A stretch of DNA of 58,199 nucleotides from an uncultured Burkholderiales bacterium (GTDB taxonomy: Bacteria; Pseudomonadota; Gammaproteobacteria; Burkholderiales; Burkholderiaceae_C). The position numbers and the translations under genes are program-made. The DNA lies in contig CALMQI010000209.1 of NCBI GenBank assembly GCA_937871935.1, forward strand, positions 1-58,199. Reading direction: 5' to 3'. Of this stretch, positions 1 through 8,303 are shown in pieces. Each line of letters opens with the position of its first letter. Position 1 is the stretch's first letter. The notes under the pieces were generated by a model, which saw only the letters and a program-made list of their open reading frames with translations, was not told the DNA's origin and did not search any database.

Positions 1-966
1 GAGAAGGCCGATACTTACGGATAAAACAGCACACAGATGTATGAGCGGCGCCCAGCCCAGCTCCGCCATCTGTCCCGAGACCTTGGCGATGCCGATCGGG
101 CCGCTGAGCTGGTCGGCCGATTCCGTGCGCATTATGATCTTTTTCAGATAGCCCAGAGTGGTCGTCACGATGAACCACGTCTCTTTCGAAGCCTGCCCGA
201 CGGCCGCTATCGGATGATACCGCTTGTGCTCCCAGTCCTGCGCGCTGCCGGCCGTGCGCTTGACCCCCAAAAGACCGCGGCGCACCTTGTTGCCGAATCG
301 ATCCACGGACTCGTCGCGCTTGGGTACGGCCGTCAGCGAGACTTGTCGTCCCTGCCGGTCGACGATGATCTCCAGGTGCTGCTCCGCGCTCGTGCCGACG
401 ATGCGCTGCATGTCGCCGAACGTCTCGATCGGCGTCCCGTCGATCGACAGAATGCGGTCGCCGACTTTGAAGCCCGCTTGCTCGGCGGCGCTGCCGACCG
501 CAATCTCGTCGACCAGAGGGGCCGTGAAGCGTTGTCCGACGATGGAGAAGAGTCCGGCCAGAATGACGATCGCCAGGATAAAGTTGGCGAGCGGACCCGC
601 GGCGACGACGAAAGCCTTCTGCCACAATGGCTTGGTGTGAAAACTACCGGCCCGCTCGGCGTCCGTCATCGTTCGCATCGCATCTTTCGACGGCACACTG
701 GCAGCGTTCTCGTCGTCCATGAACTTGACGTAGCCGCCCAGCGGCACCCAGGCAAAGCGCCAGCGCGTGCCGTAGCGGTCGTAGAAGCCGAATATCTCCT
801 TGCCGAAGCCGATCGAGAAGGCCTTGACCTTCACCCCGCACCAGCGGGCGACCAGGAAATGGCCGAGCTCGTGGACGAACACCACGATGATCAGCACGAA
901 CAAGAACGGCAGCAGGACTGCGAAAAAGCGCCCGACCCCTGCCATTCCTTGGTCAAGGAATTCCAT
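1..966 (-). CDS. rseP: RseP site-2 zinc metalloprotease, 3' end cut by window edge
   Basis: Intramembrane M50 protease that cleaves anti-sigma factor RseA in the inner membrane during the sigma-E envelope stress response. The minus-strand reading starts at ATG 966 (MEFLDQG) and runs open to position 1, giving 322 codons; the usual length is about 450. A first membrane helix (residues 14-31) carries the zinc motif HELGH at residues 32-36. A PDZ region follows at roughly residues 140-230, and the typical SGPIGIAKVSG stretch is near residue 295. The reading leaves the window (ending SIGLL) just before the second metal motif (N-x-x-P-x-P-x-L-D-G) is expected. It lies 51 bp downstream of dxr, the usual dxr-rseP-bamA order. 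Confidence 0.93.
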   Translation of the reverse strand, partial: MEFLDQGMAGVGRFFAVLLPFLFVLIIVVFVHELGHFLVARWCGVKVKAFSIGFGKEIFGFYDRYGTRWRFAWVPLGGYVKFMDDENAASVPSKDAMRTMTDAERAGSFHTKPLWQKAFVVAAGPLANFILAIVILAGLFSIVGQRFTAPLVDEIAVGSAAEQAGFKVGDRILSIDGTPIETFGDMQRIVGTSAEQHLEIIVDRQGRQVSLTAVPKRDESVDRFGNKVRRGLLGVKRTAGSAQDWEHKRYHPIAAVGQASKETWFIVTTTLGYLKKIIMRTESADQLSGPIGIAKVSGQMAELGWAPLIHLCAVLSVSIGLL

Positions 967-1017
967 GTGCATCCGCCTCCATTCGTGGTCGCTGACGGCA
1001 AACTGCGGCGTCCGCCG

Positions 1018-1752
1018 TCAATGTGCGGCCGACAATGACCACTTCTCCAGCAAGTTTAGAGCCAATCCGCGCGCCGCGGCATCCACGGCCAGCACGCCGC
1101 CCAAATCGTCGACTTCCGCCAGCAGGTTGCGGCCGTCCGCCATATCCAGCGTCTCCGCCACAAGTTGGGCGATTTGAAGGAACCCGATCCGCCGCGTCAA
1201 AAAGGCCTCCACGGCCACCTCGTTGGCGGCGCTCAGCACCGCCGGCGCCATGCCGCCCTTGTGCATCGCCTGCCGCGCCAGGCTCAGCGCCTGGAAGCGG
1301 CTCTCGTCGGGCGCCTCGAAGCTCAGCTGCCCCAGCTCGACCAGGTCGATGCGCTTGGTCGGCGCGCTCATCCGCCCCGGCCAGGCCAGGCTGAGCGCGA
1401 TGGGCGTGCGCATGTCGGGACTGGCCAGCTGCGCCAGCATCGAGCCGTCGCAGTATTCCACCAGCGCATGCACGATCGATTGCGGGTGCACCACCACCTC
1501 GAGCTGTGAGGCCTCCACGGGGAACAGATGATAGGCCTCGATCAGCTCCAGGCCCTTGTTCATCAGTGTAGCCGAGTCGATGGTGATCTTGCGCCCCATC
1601 GACCAGTTGGGATGGCACAGCGCCTCCTCCGGCGTTGCCCGGGCCAGCTGTGCGGCGGTCCAGGTGCGGAACGGCCCGCCGGACGCGGTCAGGATGATCC
1701 GTCGGATGTCGTCGATCGAACGGCCATCGAACCACCAAGTTACGAAGGACAC
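1018..1752 (-). pseudogene. dxr: 1-deoxy-D-xylulose 5-phosphate reductoisomerase, C-terminal part only
   Basis: DXR makes 2-C-methylerythritol 4-phosphate, the first committed step of MEP isoprenoid synthesis. The readable 244 codons match the family from about residue 150 of roughly 398: RRIILTASGGPFRTW, then HPNWSMGRKITIDSATLMN (metal and substrate site), HPQSIVHALVEY, and the C-terminal helical domain. The NADPH-binding N-terminal half is absent. The first eight codons after GTG 1752 (MSFVTWWF) do not look like DXR, so the homology ends near 1730. DXR is normally essential, so this is either a remnant with an intact copy elsewhere, or an assembly or rearrangement junction. rseP follows on the same strand. 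Confidence 0.88.
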
Positions 1753-1800
1753 GGAGAGGAGAAGATGGTTGGAAAAGGATGGAAGACCAACCGAATTTAA
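1730..1800. other. Junction between two 5'-truncated genes
   Basis: This 70-bp purine-rich stretch (AACCACCAAGTTACGAAGG, then ACACGGAGAGGAGAAG) separates the broken 5' end of dxr from the broken 5' end of a DUF3014 gene on the other strand. It is less GC-rich than its surroundings. From memory, similar CCAC/AAG/ACAC-type leaders occur as dispersed repeats, often before GxxExxY-type genes, in many bacteria; I cannot verify that here. Confidence 0.4.
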
Positions 1801-2139
1801 CGGTCGGCGAGCAGGCTACGTCACCGCGACTTCGATTCCGCCTTGCGGATCGTGATGCCGGCGTTGCTGGTACCGGCGAAGCGCGGTTTGCTCGACCGCC
1901 TCACCGCTGTGCCCGAGCCGACCGAACCGCTGGCCCTGACGCTGACCGACGTGAAGGGCGAGGTTCCGTCGTCGCAGCCGTGGCTGCGCTATGAGTTCGC
2001 CGATCCCGAGCTGCATCAGCTGTCGTCCGGACAGAAGATTTTGCTGCGCGTGGGCAAGGCGCACCGGCAGGCTCTGAAGGCCAAGCTGGCCGAGGTGCGT
2101 ACGCTGATCGCGCGCCGGGGCTCGTCGCCGCCCTCATAG
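1801..2139 (+). pseudogene. DUF3014 protein, C-terminal fragment
   Basis: The frame is open from a stop codon at 1798-1800 to the stop at 2137-2139, 112 codons. The end (YEFADPELHQLSSGQKILLR, followed by a Lys/Ala/Leu-rich helix) matches the C-terminus of the DUF3014 family of predicted membrane-anchored, periplasmic proteins as I know it. The N-terminal half with its membrane anchor is missing. The first possible starts (TTG 1843) would give a protein without that anchor. No ribosome binding site is convincing. It is a fragment abutting the dxr junction, and the family function is unknown. Confidence 0.6.
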
Positions 2140-2197
2140 CGGCGCCGGCGTGGTCGGCTGCCAGCCGCGGCCGGCAGCGTGGGGCATGATCGGGCGC

Positions 2198-2857
2198 ATG
2201 TTGCGCGTCACCGAGCTGTCCAAGGCCTACGACGGGACCCCGGTCTTCGAGCATGTCAGCTTCGACCTCGCCGCCGGCGAGTTCGTCGTGCTGGTCGGCG
2301 AATCGGGTGTCGGCAAATCGACGCTGCTGAACTGCATCGCCGGCCTCGACGAGTGCGACGCCGGCGACATCGTCGTCGGCGAGGTTTCGGTGCCGGCGCA
2401 CGACGCCGATGCGCGGGCGCGGCTGCGCCGAGAGCGCCTGGGCTTCGTTTTCCAGGCCTTCCACGTGCTGCCCCACCTGAGCGTGACCGACAACGTGGCA
2501 TTGCCGCTGCTGCTGCTGAACCGGCCCGACCCGGCGCGCGTGACGCAGATGCTCGAGCGCGTGGGTCTGCAGGCACTCGCGGCGCGTTGGCCGGCGCAGC
2601 TGTCGGGCGGTCAGCTGCAACGCGTGGCGCTGGCGCGCGCGCTGGTGCACCGGCCGGCGTTGATCCTGGCCGATGAGCCGACCGGCAATCTGGACCCGGT
2701 GAATGCGCTGCGCATGCTCGACCTGCTCGCCGACCAGGTGCGCGCCGAGGGTGCCGCCTGCCTGCTGGTGACGCACTCGACCGCTGCCGCCCAGCGCGCC
2801 GATCGTGTGATCCGACTCACATCCGGCGGAATCGTCGACGCACTCGCACCGGCTTGA
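2198..2857 (+). CDS. ABC transporter ATP-binding protein (LolD/MacB type)
   Basis: Cytoplasmic ATPase of 219 aa that would power a FtsX-type permease. Walker A GESGVGKST is at residues 34-42, then a Q-loop (FVFQAFHVLPHLSV), the ABC signature LSGGQLQRVALARAL, and Walker B LILADEPTGNLD with a switch histidine (LLVTHS). ATG 2198 is preferred over GTG 2150 because ABC homology begins at MLRVTELSKAYDG. The permease partner is at 3735-6260, with an MBL-fold gene between them, and an AttH-like gene follows the permease. ATPase, large permease and AttH resembles the attEFGH layout. The substrate is unknown; lipoprotein release or lipid export are possible. Confidence 0.9.
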   Translation: MLRVTELSKAYDGTPVFEHVSFDLAAGEFVVLVGESGVGKSTLLNCIAGLDECDAGDIVVGEVSVPAHDADARARLRRERLGFVFQAFHVLPHLSVTDNVALPLLLLNRPDPARVTQMLERVGLQALAARWPAQLSGGQLQRVALARALVHRPALILADEPTGNLDPVNALRMLDLLADQVRAEGAACLLVTHSTAAAQRADRVIRLTSGGIVDALAPA

Positions 2858-2926
2858 CGCAGCTCAGTCGGCGGGTCGACCGCGCTGCCTACAGTGCGCT
2901 CGCCGAAAAACCGTGCGAGACCCGCC

Positions 2927-3694
2927 ATGGCCACCGAACTGTTCAACCGCGACGACCACTTGTGCCTGATGTTCAGCGACTTGTGCGATGGCGGCGGCGA
3001 GGCGGTGCAGGCCAACCAGTTTCTCGTGGTCGACGGCGACACCGGCGCGATCATCGATCCGGGCGGCAACCTGGCCTTCAACGACCTCTTCGTGGGCATG
3101 TCGCGGCACTTCCCGCCCTCGCGGCTGACCGCGCTGCTGGCGTCGCACGCTGACCCCGACATCATCGCCTCGCTCGACCGCTGGACCACGTCGACCCACG
3201 CCACGCTGTACATCTCGACGCTATGGGAGCGCTTCGTGCCGCACTTCTGCAAGGCCGGCAAGACCGCCGGCCGCGTGGTCGGCATTCCGGATGCAGGCAT
3301 GCGCATCCGCATCGGGCGCCACGACCTTGTCGCGGTGCCGGCGCACTTCCTGCACGCCGAAGGCAACTTCCAGTTCTACGACCCCACCGCGCGCATCCTG
3401 TTCTCGGGTGATCTCGGCGTGTCGCTGATCAGCGGCGTGCGTGCGCGCACGCCGGTGTACGACCTGCGCGAACTGCTGCCGCACATGGAAGCCTTCCACC
3501 GGCGCTACATGGTGTCCAACAAGATCCTGCGCCTGTGGGCCGACATGGTGTCGACGCTCGACATCGCGATGCTGGTGCCGCAGCATGGCGCGCCGCTGGC
3601 CGGCCCGGCCGTGGGCCAGTTCATCAACTGGGTGCGCGAACTGCACTGCGGCGTCGACCTGATGGGCGCGCGCGACTACAAGGTTCCGGCCTGA
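2927..3694 (+). CDS. MBL-fold oxygen-binding di-iron domain protein
   Basis: 255-aa single-domain metallo-beta-lactamase-fold protein resembling the di-iron domain of flavodiiron proteins without the flavodoxin part. Candidate metal ligands are visible: SHADPD (H-x-D-x-D), HFLHAEGNF (His and Glu), SGDLG (Asp) and PQHG (His). The first motif has Asp where flavodiiron enzymes have Glu, as in stand-alone di-iron proteins. Such proteins bind dioxygen and may act as sensors or reductases. ATG 2927 (MATELFNRDDHLC) is chosen because homology starts there. It lies between the ABC ATPase and permease genes on the same strand, so it is probably co-transcribed, but a role in transport is not evident. 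Confidence 0.8.
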   Translation: MATELFNRDDHLCLMFSDLCDGGGEAVQANQFLVVDGDTGAIIDPGGNLAFNDLFVGMSRHFPPSRLTALLASHADPDIIASLDRWTTSTHATLYISTLWERFVPHFCKAGKTAGRVVGIPDAGMRIRIGRHDLVAVPAHFLHAEGNFQFYDPTARILFSGDLGVSLISGVRARTPVYDLRELLPHMEAFHRRYMVSNKILRLWADMVSTLDIAMLVPQHGAPLAGPAVGQFINWVRELHCGVDLMGARDYKVPA

Positions 3695-3734
3695 CGCGCC
3701 AGGTCCGCACGACCGGCACCGTACCATCGGTGCC

Positions 3735-6260
3735 ATGCCGCTGCAGCGACTGTCGCACCTGATTGGCACCTTGTCGCTGGCCGAATGGCGCCAGCACCCG
3801 TGGCGCCATGCCACCGTGCTGCTGGCGGTCGCACTCGGTGTCGCTCTCGCCTACTCGGTGCACCTGATCAACGCGTCGGCGCTGTCGGAGTTCACCGCCG
3901 CCGTGCGGGCGGCCAACGGTGAACCGGATGTGTCGCTGACCGCGACGGTCCCCGAAGGCTTCGACGGCGCGATCGTCGAGTCGCTGGCGCTCGACGAAGC
4001 AGTCGCCGTCGTCAGCCCGATGCTCCAGCTCGACAGCCTGGTGCGCCGCGACGCCACGGCGCGAGCGCTGCCGGTGCGGGTGATCGGGCTCGACGCGCTG
4101 CGTGTGGCCCCTGTCGCGCCTTCGCTGATGCCGCGGCCGGCCGCAGGCAGCACGGCGCTGACGGTGCTCGACCCGGACGTGGTGTTCGCCAACGCCGCCG
4201 CGCTGCAGCGGCTCGACGCCGCGGCGGGCGACACGATCGAGCTGCGCACGCCGCGCGGCTGGGTGCGCGCGCGACTGGCCGGCAGCGTGGCGGCCGGCGG
4301 TACCGCGCTGCTGGTGGCCGACATCGCAGCGCTGCAGTGGCGCTTCGAATTCGGCTCGCGCATCAACCGGGTCGACCTGCGACTGGCCACCGGCGTGCTC
4401 GCCGACGCCTGGCAGCTCGGCAGGACCTGGCCGCCGGGCGTGCGGGTAGCGCAGGCCGACGATGCGCTGCAGCGGGTCTCGAACCTGTCGCGCGCCTACC
4501 GCGTCAACTTGAGCGTGCTGGCGCTGGTGGCACTGCTGGTCGGCGGCTTCCTCGTCTACTCGGTACTCGCGTTGTCGGTGGCGCAGCGCACGCCGACTTT
4601 TGCGCTGCTCGGCGTGCTCGGGCTCGCGGCGCGCGACCGGCGACTGCTGGTCATCACCGAGGCGGCTCTGCTCGGTGCGCTGGGCAGCGTGATCGGGCTG
4701 CTCGCCGGTGCGGCGCTGGCCGCCATCGCGCTGCGCGCGCTCGGTGGTGATCTGGGCGGCGGCTACTTCCCCGGCATCACGCCGCATCTGCAGATCACGG
4801 TCGTGCCGGCGCTGCTGCACGGTGCGCTCGGTACCGTCGCGGCCGTGCTGGGCGCCTGGTGGCCGGCGCGGGCGGCCGAACGGCTGGCGCCGGCCATGGC
4901 GCTCAAGGGCCTGTCGTCGTTCGGCGCGGGTCGCTCGCATGCGCTGCCCGGGCTGGCATTGATCGGCCTTGCCGGCGTGCTGGCCCTGCTGCCCCCCGTG
5001 GCGGGGCTGCCGCTGGCGGCCTATGGCGCGGTGGCGGCGCTGCTGGCCGGTGGGGTGGTGCTGGTGCCAGCCATCGTGCAGCTGCTGCTGGCGCGGCCGC
5101 TGGCGCAGCAACGGCCGCTGATGCTGCTGGCCTGGCAGCGCGCACGCCATCAGCGCCACACCGCGAGCGCAGCCGTGGCCGGTGTGGTGGCGAGCCTGGC
5201 GCTGTCGGTGGCGCTGACGGTGATGGTGGCGAGCTTTCGCGACGCGGTGTCGGACTGGCTGAACGCCGTGCTGCCGGCCGACCTGTACCTGCGCACGGTC
5301 GGCGGCGCCGCATCGGCCGACTGGATGACGCTGCCGGCCGGCTTTGCGGCCGGGGCGGCGCGTCTACCCGGCGTGACGCAGGTGCGCGCGTCGCGCGTGC
5401 GGCCCCTGGCGCTCGACCCACGCCGGCCGGCGCTGGCGCTGATCGTGCGGCCGATCGACAACGCGTCGCACGCGCTACCGCTGCTCGGCGACGTGCATCC
5501 CGCGTCGACCGGCGAGACCGGCGTCTGGGTCAGCGAGCCGGCGGCGGCGATCTACGGCTGGAAGGTGGGCGAGCGCATCACGCTGCCGCTGCCCGACGGG
5601 GCGCAAACGGTGCGCGTGCGCGGTATCTGGCGCGACTATGCGCGCCAGTTCGGCGCCGTCGCGATCGAGCCGACGGCCTGGCGTGCGCACGGTGGCGACG
5701 ACCGCATCAACGAGCTCGCGCTGTGGCTGGCGCCGGGTGCCGATGCACCTTCGGTTGTCGAGCAGTTGCGTGCACAGGCCGGCGCCGACGTGCCGCTCGA
5801 CACTGCGAGCGCCGGCGAACTGCGGCAGATCTCGCTGTCGATCTTCGACCGCAGCTTCGCGGTGACGCGCTACCTGCAGATCGTCGCCATCGCGGTCGGC
5901 CTGGTCGGCGTGGCGGCCAGCCTGTCGGCGCAGGTGCTGGCGCGGCGCCGCGAGTTCGGCCTGCTCGCGCACCTGGGGCTCACGCGACGGCAGATCCTCG
6001 GCGTCGTCACCGGCGAGACCGCCGCCTGGCTGGTCGCCGGCGTGCTGATGGGCCTGGTGCTCGGCATCGCGGTCAGCATGGTGCTGGTGCACGTGGTCAA
6101 TCCGCAGAGCTTTCACTGGACGATGGAGCTCGCGGTGCCGTGGCCGCGCCTGGCCGCGCTCGGCCTCGCGGTGCTGGCCTGCGGCCTGGCCACCGCGGCG
6201 CTCAGCGCACGACGCGCCGCCACGCGCGACGCGGTGCTCGCCGTCAAGGAGGACTGGTGA
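3735..6260 (+). CDS. ABC transporter permease with two FtsX domains
   Basis: 841-aa inner-membrane permease. An N-terminal membrane segment (residues 20-45) is followed by a large periplasmic MacB-like domain, a first FtsX block of three helices (about 255-375), two more hydrophobic stretches (about 395-450), a second anchor and periplasmic domain (about 475-700), and a C-terminal FtsX block (about 705-835). This ten-helix layout fits the long predicted lipoprotein- or lipid-export permeases (YbbP-like) rather than LolC/E. It works with the ATPase at 2198-2857. Its stop overlaps the AttH start by one base (TGATG), implying translational coupling. Confidence 0.88.
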   Translation: MPLQRLSHLIGTLSLAEWRQHPWRHATVLLAVALGVALAYSVHLINASALSEFTAAVRAANGEPDVSLTATVPEGFDGAIVESLALDEAVAVVSPMLQLDSLVRRDATARALPVRVIGLDALRVAPVAPSLMPRPAAGSTALTVLDPDVVFANAAALQRLDAAAGDTIELRTPRGWVRARLAGSVAAGGTALLVADIAALQWRFEFGSRINRVDLRLATGVLADAWQLGRTWPPGVRVAQADDALQRVSNLSRAYRVNLSVLALVALLVGGFLVYSVLALSVAQRTPTFALLGVLGLAARDRRLLVITEAALLGALGSVIGLLAGAALAAIALRALGGDLGGGYFPGITPHLQITVVPALLHGALGTVAAVLGAWWPARAAERLAPAMALKGLSSFGAGRSHALPGLALIGLAGVLALLPPVAGLPLAAYGAVAALLAGGVVLVPAIVQLLLARPLAQQRPLMLLAWQRARHQRHTASAAVAGVVASLALSVALTVMVASFRDAVSDWLNAVLPADLYLRTVGGAASADWMTLPAGFAAGAARLPGVTQVRASRVRPLALDPRRPALALIVRPIDNASHALPLLGDVHPASTGETGVWVSEPAAAIYGWKVGERITLPLPDGAQTVRVRGIWRDYARQFGAVAIEPTAWRAHGGDDRINELALWLAPGADAPSVVEQLRAQAGADVPLDTASAGELRQISLSIFDRSFAVTRYLQIVAIAVGLVGVAASLSAQVLARRREFGLLAHLGLTRRQILGVVTGETAAWLVAGVLMGLVLGIAVSMVLVHVVNPQSFHWTMELAVPWPRLAALGLAVLACGLATAALSARRAATRDAVLAVKEDW

Positions 6261-7360
6261 TGTGGTCGCGCCGCGCCCTGCTGGCCGCGCTGCCTGGCGT
6301 GGTGCTGGCGCAAGGCGGCGGCGACGCGGACGATCGCGTGCGCGACGGCCGGCCGCTGCGGTTTCCGCGCGACCATGGCGCACACCTGGGTGCGCGCATC
6401 GAGTGGTGGTACGCGACCGGCTGGCTCGATGCGCCGGCGGCGCCGATCGGCTTCCAGATCACGTTCTTCCGCCACCGCACCGGGCTGGCCGAGGCGCTGC
6501 CCGGCCGCTTTGCCCCGCGCCAGTTGCTGTTCGCCCACGCCGCGGTCAGCGACATCGGTGCGCGCAGCCATCTACAGGCGCAACGCACGACGCGCTGGTC
6601 GGGCGACCCGTCGGCCCGCGACGCGCTGGCGGCTGGCGACGACACTCGCGTGCAACTGGGGCGCTGGCGGCTGCAGCGCGAGGCGGTCCAGGATGGCGCG
6701 AGCCGCTACGTCGCGGAGGTCGGCGGCGGCGACGCGCCGTTTCGCCTGCAACTGGCTCTTGCGGCCACGCAGCCGTTGCTGCTGCAGGGCCGCGACGGCT
6801 GGTCGCGCAAGGGCCCGCTGCCGCGGCAGGCCAGCCACTACTACAGCCTGCCGCAGCTGGCGGTGGACGCGCAGCTCACGCGCGCCGGCCGCACGCAGCG
6901 GCACGCCGGCCGCGCCTGGCTCGACCACGAATGGAGCGACGAGCTGCTGCCGCCCGAGGCCGTGGGCTGGGACTGGATCGGCATCAACCTGGCCGACGGT
7001 GGCGCGCTGATGGCTTTTCGGCTCCGCCGTCGCGACGGCACGCCGCTGTGGGCCGGCGGCAGCCATCGCAGCGCCGACGGCGCGCTGCGCATCTTTGCGG
7101 CCGACGAGGTGCAGTTCACGCCGGGCCGCGAGTGGACCAGCGCCAGCTCGATGGCGCGTTACCCGGTGCAGTGGACCGTCGCCACGCCCGCCGGCCGGCA
7201 TGAGCTGCGCGCACTGATGGACGCGCAGGAGCTCGACGGCCGCGGCAGCAACGGCGCGGTGTACTGGGAGGGCCTGTCCGACCTGTTCGACGACAGCGGG
7301 CGCGCGGTCGGCCGCGGTTATCTGGAGATGACCGGCTACGCCAGGCCGTTGACGATCTGA
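6260..7360 (+). CDS. AttH/CrtC-like lipocalin-fold protein
   Basis: 366-aa protein with a hydrophobic export signal at the N-terminus (residues 5-17, WSRRALLAALPGVVLAQ). Typical AttH/hydroxyneurosporene-synthase family motifs follow: FPRDHGAHLG, IEWWYATGWL, YYSLPQL, AWLDHEWSDELLP and WDWIGINLADG. The family has two lipocalin-like barrels; carotenoid 1,2-hydratase CrtC is the characterised branch, and AttH is encoded with an ABC exporter. No carotenoid genes are nearby, so the AttH branch fits better, and it probably acts on a lipophilic compound in the periplasm. ATG 6260 overlaps the permease stop by one base. Confidence 0.82.
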   Translation: MWSRRALLAALPGVVLAQGGGDADDRVRDGRPLRFPRDHGAHLGARIEWWYATGWLDAPAAPIGFQITFFRHRTGLAEALPGRFAPRQLLFAHAAVSDIGARSHLQAQRTTRWSGDPSARDALAAGDDTRVQLGRWRLQREAVQDGASRYVAEVGGGDAPFRLQLALAATQPLLLQGRDGWSRKGPLPRQASHYYSLPQLAVDAQLTRAGRTQRHAGRAWLDHEWSDELLPPEAVGWDWIGINLADGGALMAFRLRRRDGTPLWAGGSHRSADGALRIFAADEVQFTPGREWTSASSMARYPVQWTVATPAGRHELRALMDAQELDGRGSNGAVYWEGLSDLFDDSGRAVGRGYLEMTGYARPLTI

Positions 7361-7367
7361 ACAGGCC

Positions 7368-8186
7368 CTAGCGCGAGGTCTCGCGGCGGATCTCGCCGCT
7401 GCGCCGCGGCTTGATCGGCGCGGCACGCACACAGTTGCGGCCGGCCTTCTTGGCCGCATAGAGCGCGAGGTCGGCGTCATGCACCAGCGCGTCGAGCGTG
7501 CGGTCGTCGCCGCCATAGGCCGCCACGCCCACGCTGACGGTGGTGCCGACCTTCTCGCCGTTCCAGTCGAGCCGGCCGCCGGCCACGCGCTCGCGGATGC
7601 GTTCGGCCACGTCGAGCGCGCCCAGCGGGTCGGTGTGCGGCAGCAGGATCACCAGTTCCTCGCCGCCGAAGCGCGCCATCAGGTCGGGCTGGCGCAGGGA
7701 GGCACGCACCGCCTTGGCGATGGCCACCAGCAGCTTGTCGCCGCACAGGTGACCGTACACGTCGTTGATGGCCTTGAAGTTGTCGGCGTCGACCAGCAGC
7801 AGCGCGGCATCCTCGCCGTAGCGCTTGCAGCGCGCCCACTCACGCTCGGCGATCTCGAAGAAGTAGCGCCGGTTGTGCACGCCGGTGAGCGAGTCCTGCG
7901 TGGCCAGCACGGCCAGCCGCGCGCGCGCACGCTCGAGCTGGAACAGCAGGCGCAGCACCAGGGCCCCGATCGCCGGCACCAGGATCAGGGCCGACAGCGC
8001 GCCCACCTGCGCCGCCACCACCGGGTTGCCCCGGCCGAGCAGCGCGACCAGCAGCGGCGCCAGCAGCGCGAAAACCGGCACCAGCACCAGCGTGACCAGC
8101 ATCAGCGACGGCACGAAGCCGATGGCCAGCAGCGCGCGCGTGGAGCGCGTCATCCGGTCGGATTGCGGAGGAAGCTCTTGGGACAC
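7368..8186 (-). CDS. Membrane-anchored diguanylate cyclase (GGDEF)
   Basis: 272-aa enzyme that would make cyclic di-GMP from two GTP. Two membrane helices (about residues 17-48 and 55-83) are followed by a short coiled linker and one GGDEF domain (about 95-255). The active-site loop reads GGEEL, with Leu in place of Phe at the last position, and the inhibitory I-site RQPD sits five residues upstream, so product inhibition is likely. TTHERE is no recognisable sensor domain beyond the membrane part. GTG 8186 is the longest start; ATG 8153 (MTRSTRALL) is equally possible. It converges with attH across 7 bp and has no obvious operon partner. Confidence 0.88.
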   Translation of the reverse strand: MSQELPPQSDRMTRSTRALLAIGFVPSLMLVTLVLVPVFALLAPLLVALLGRGNPVVAAQVGALSALILVPAIGALVLRLLFQLERARARLAVLATQDSLTGVHNRRYFFEIAEREWARCKRYGEDAALLLVDADNFKAINDVYGHLCGDKLLVAIAKAVRASLRQPDLMARFGGEELVILLPHTDPLGALDVAERIRERVAGGRLDWNGEKVGTTVSVGVAAYGGDDRTLDALVHDADLALYAAKKAGRNCVRAAPIKPRRSGEIRRETSR

Positions 8187-8303
8187 GGCGCCAGCTTAGC
8201 GTGTTCGGCGCGGCGCCACCACCCATGACTTGCCGGTGCGCAAGCCCATCCGTCAGTCGACACCGCACACTGGCGGTGCCATCCCCCTTACTTGGAGGTC
8301 CCC

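Noticed and set aside
4859-6259. Reading frame continuous with AttH that would make an 833-aa fusion
   Set aside because: The upstream 466 codons are an out-of-frame Arg/Ala/Gly-rich shadow of the permease; AttH has its own ATG at 6260 with an export signal.
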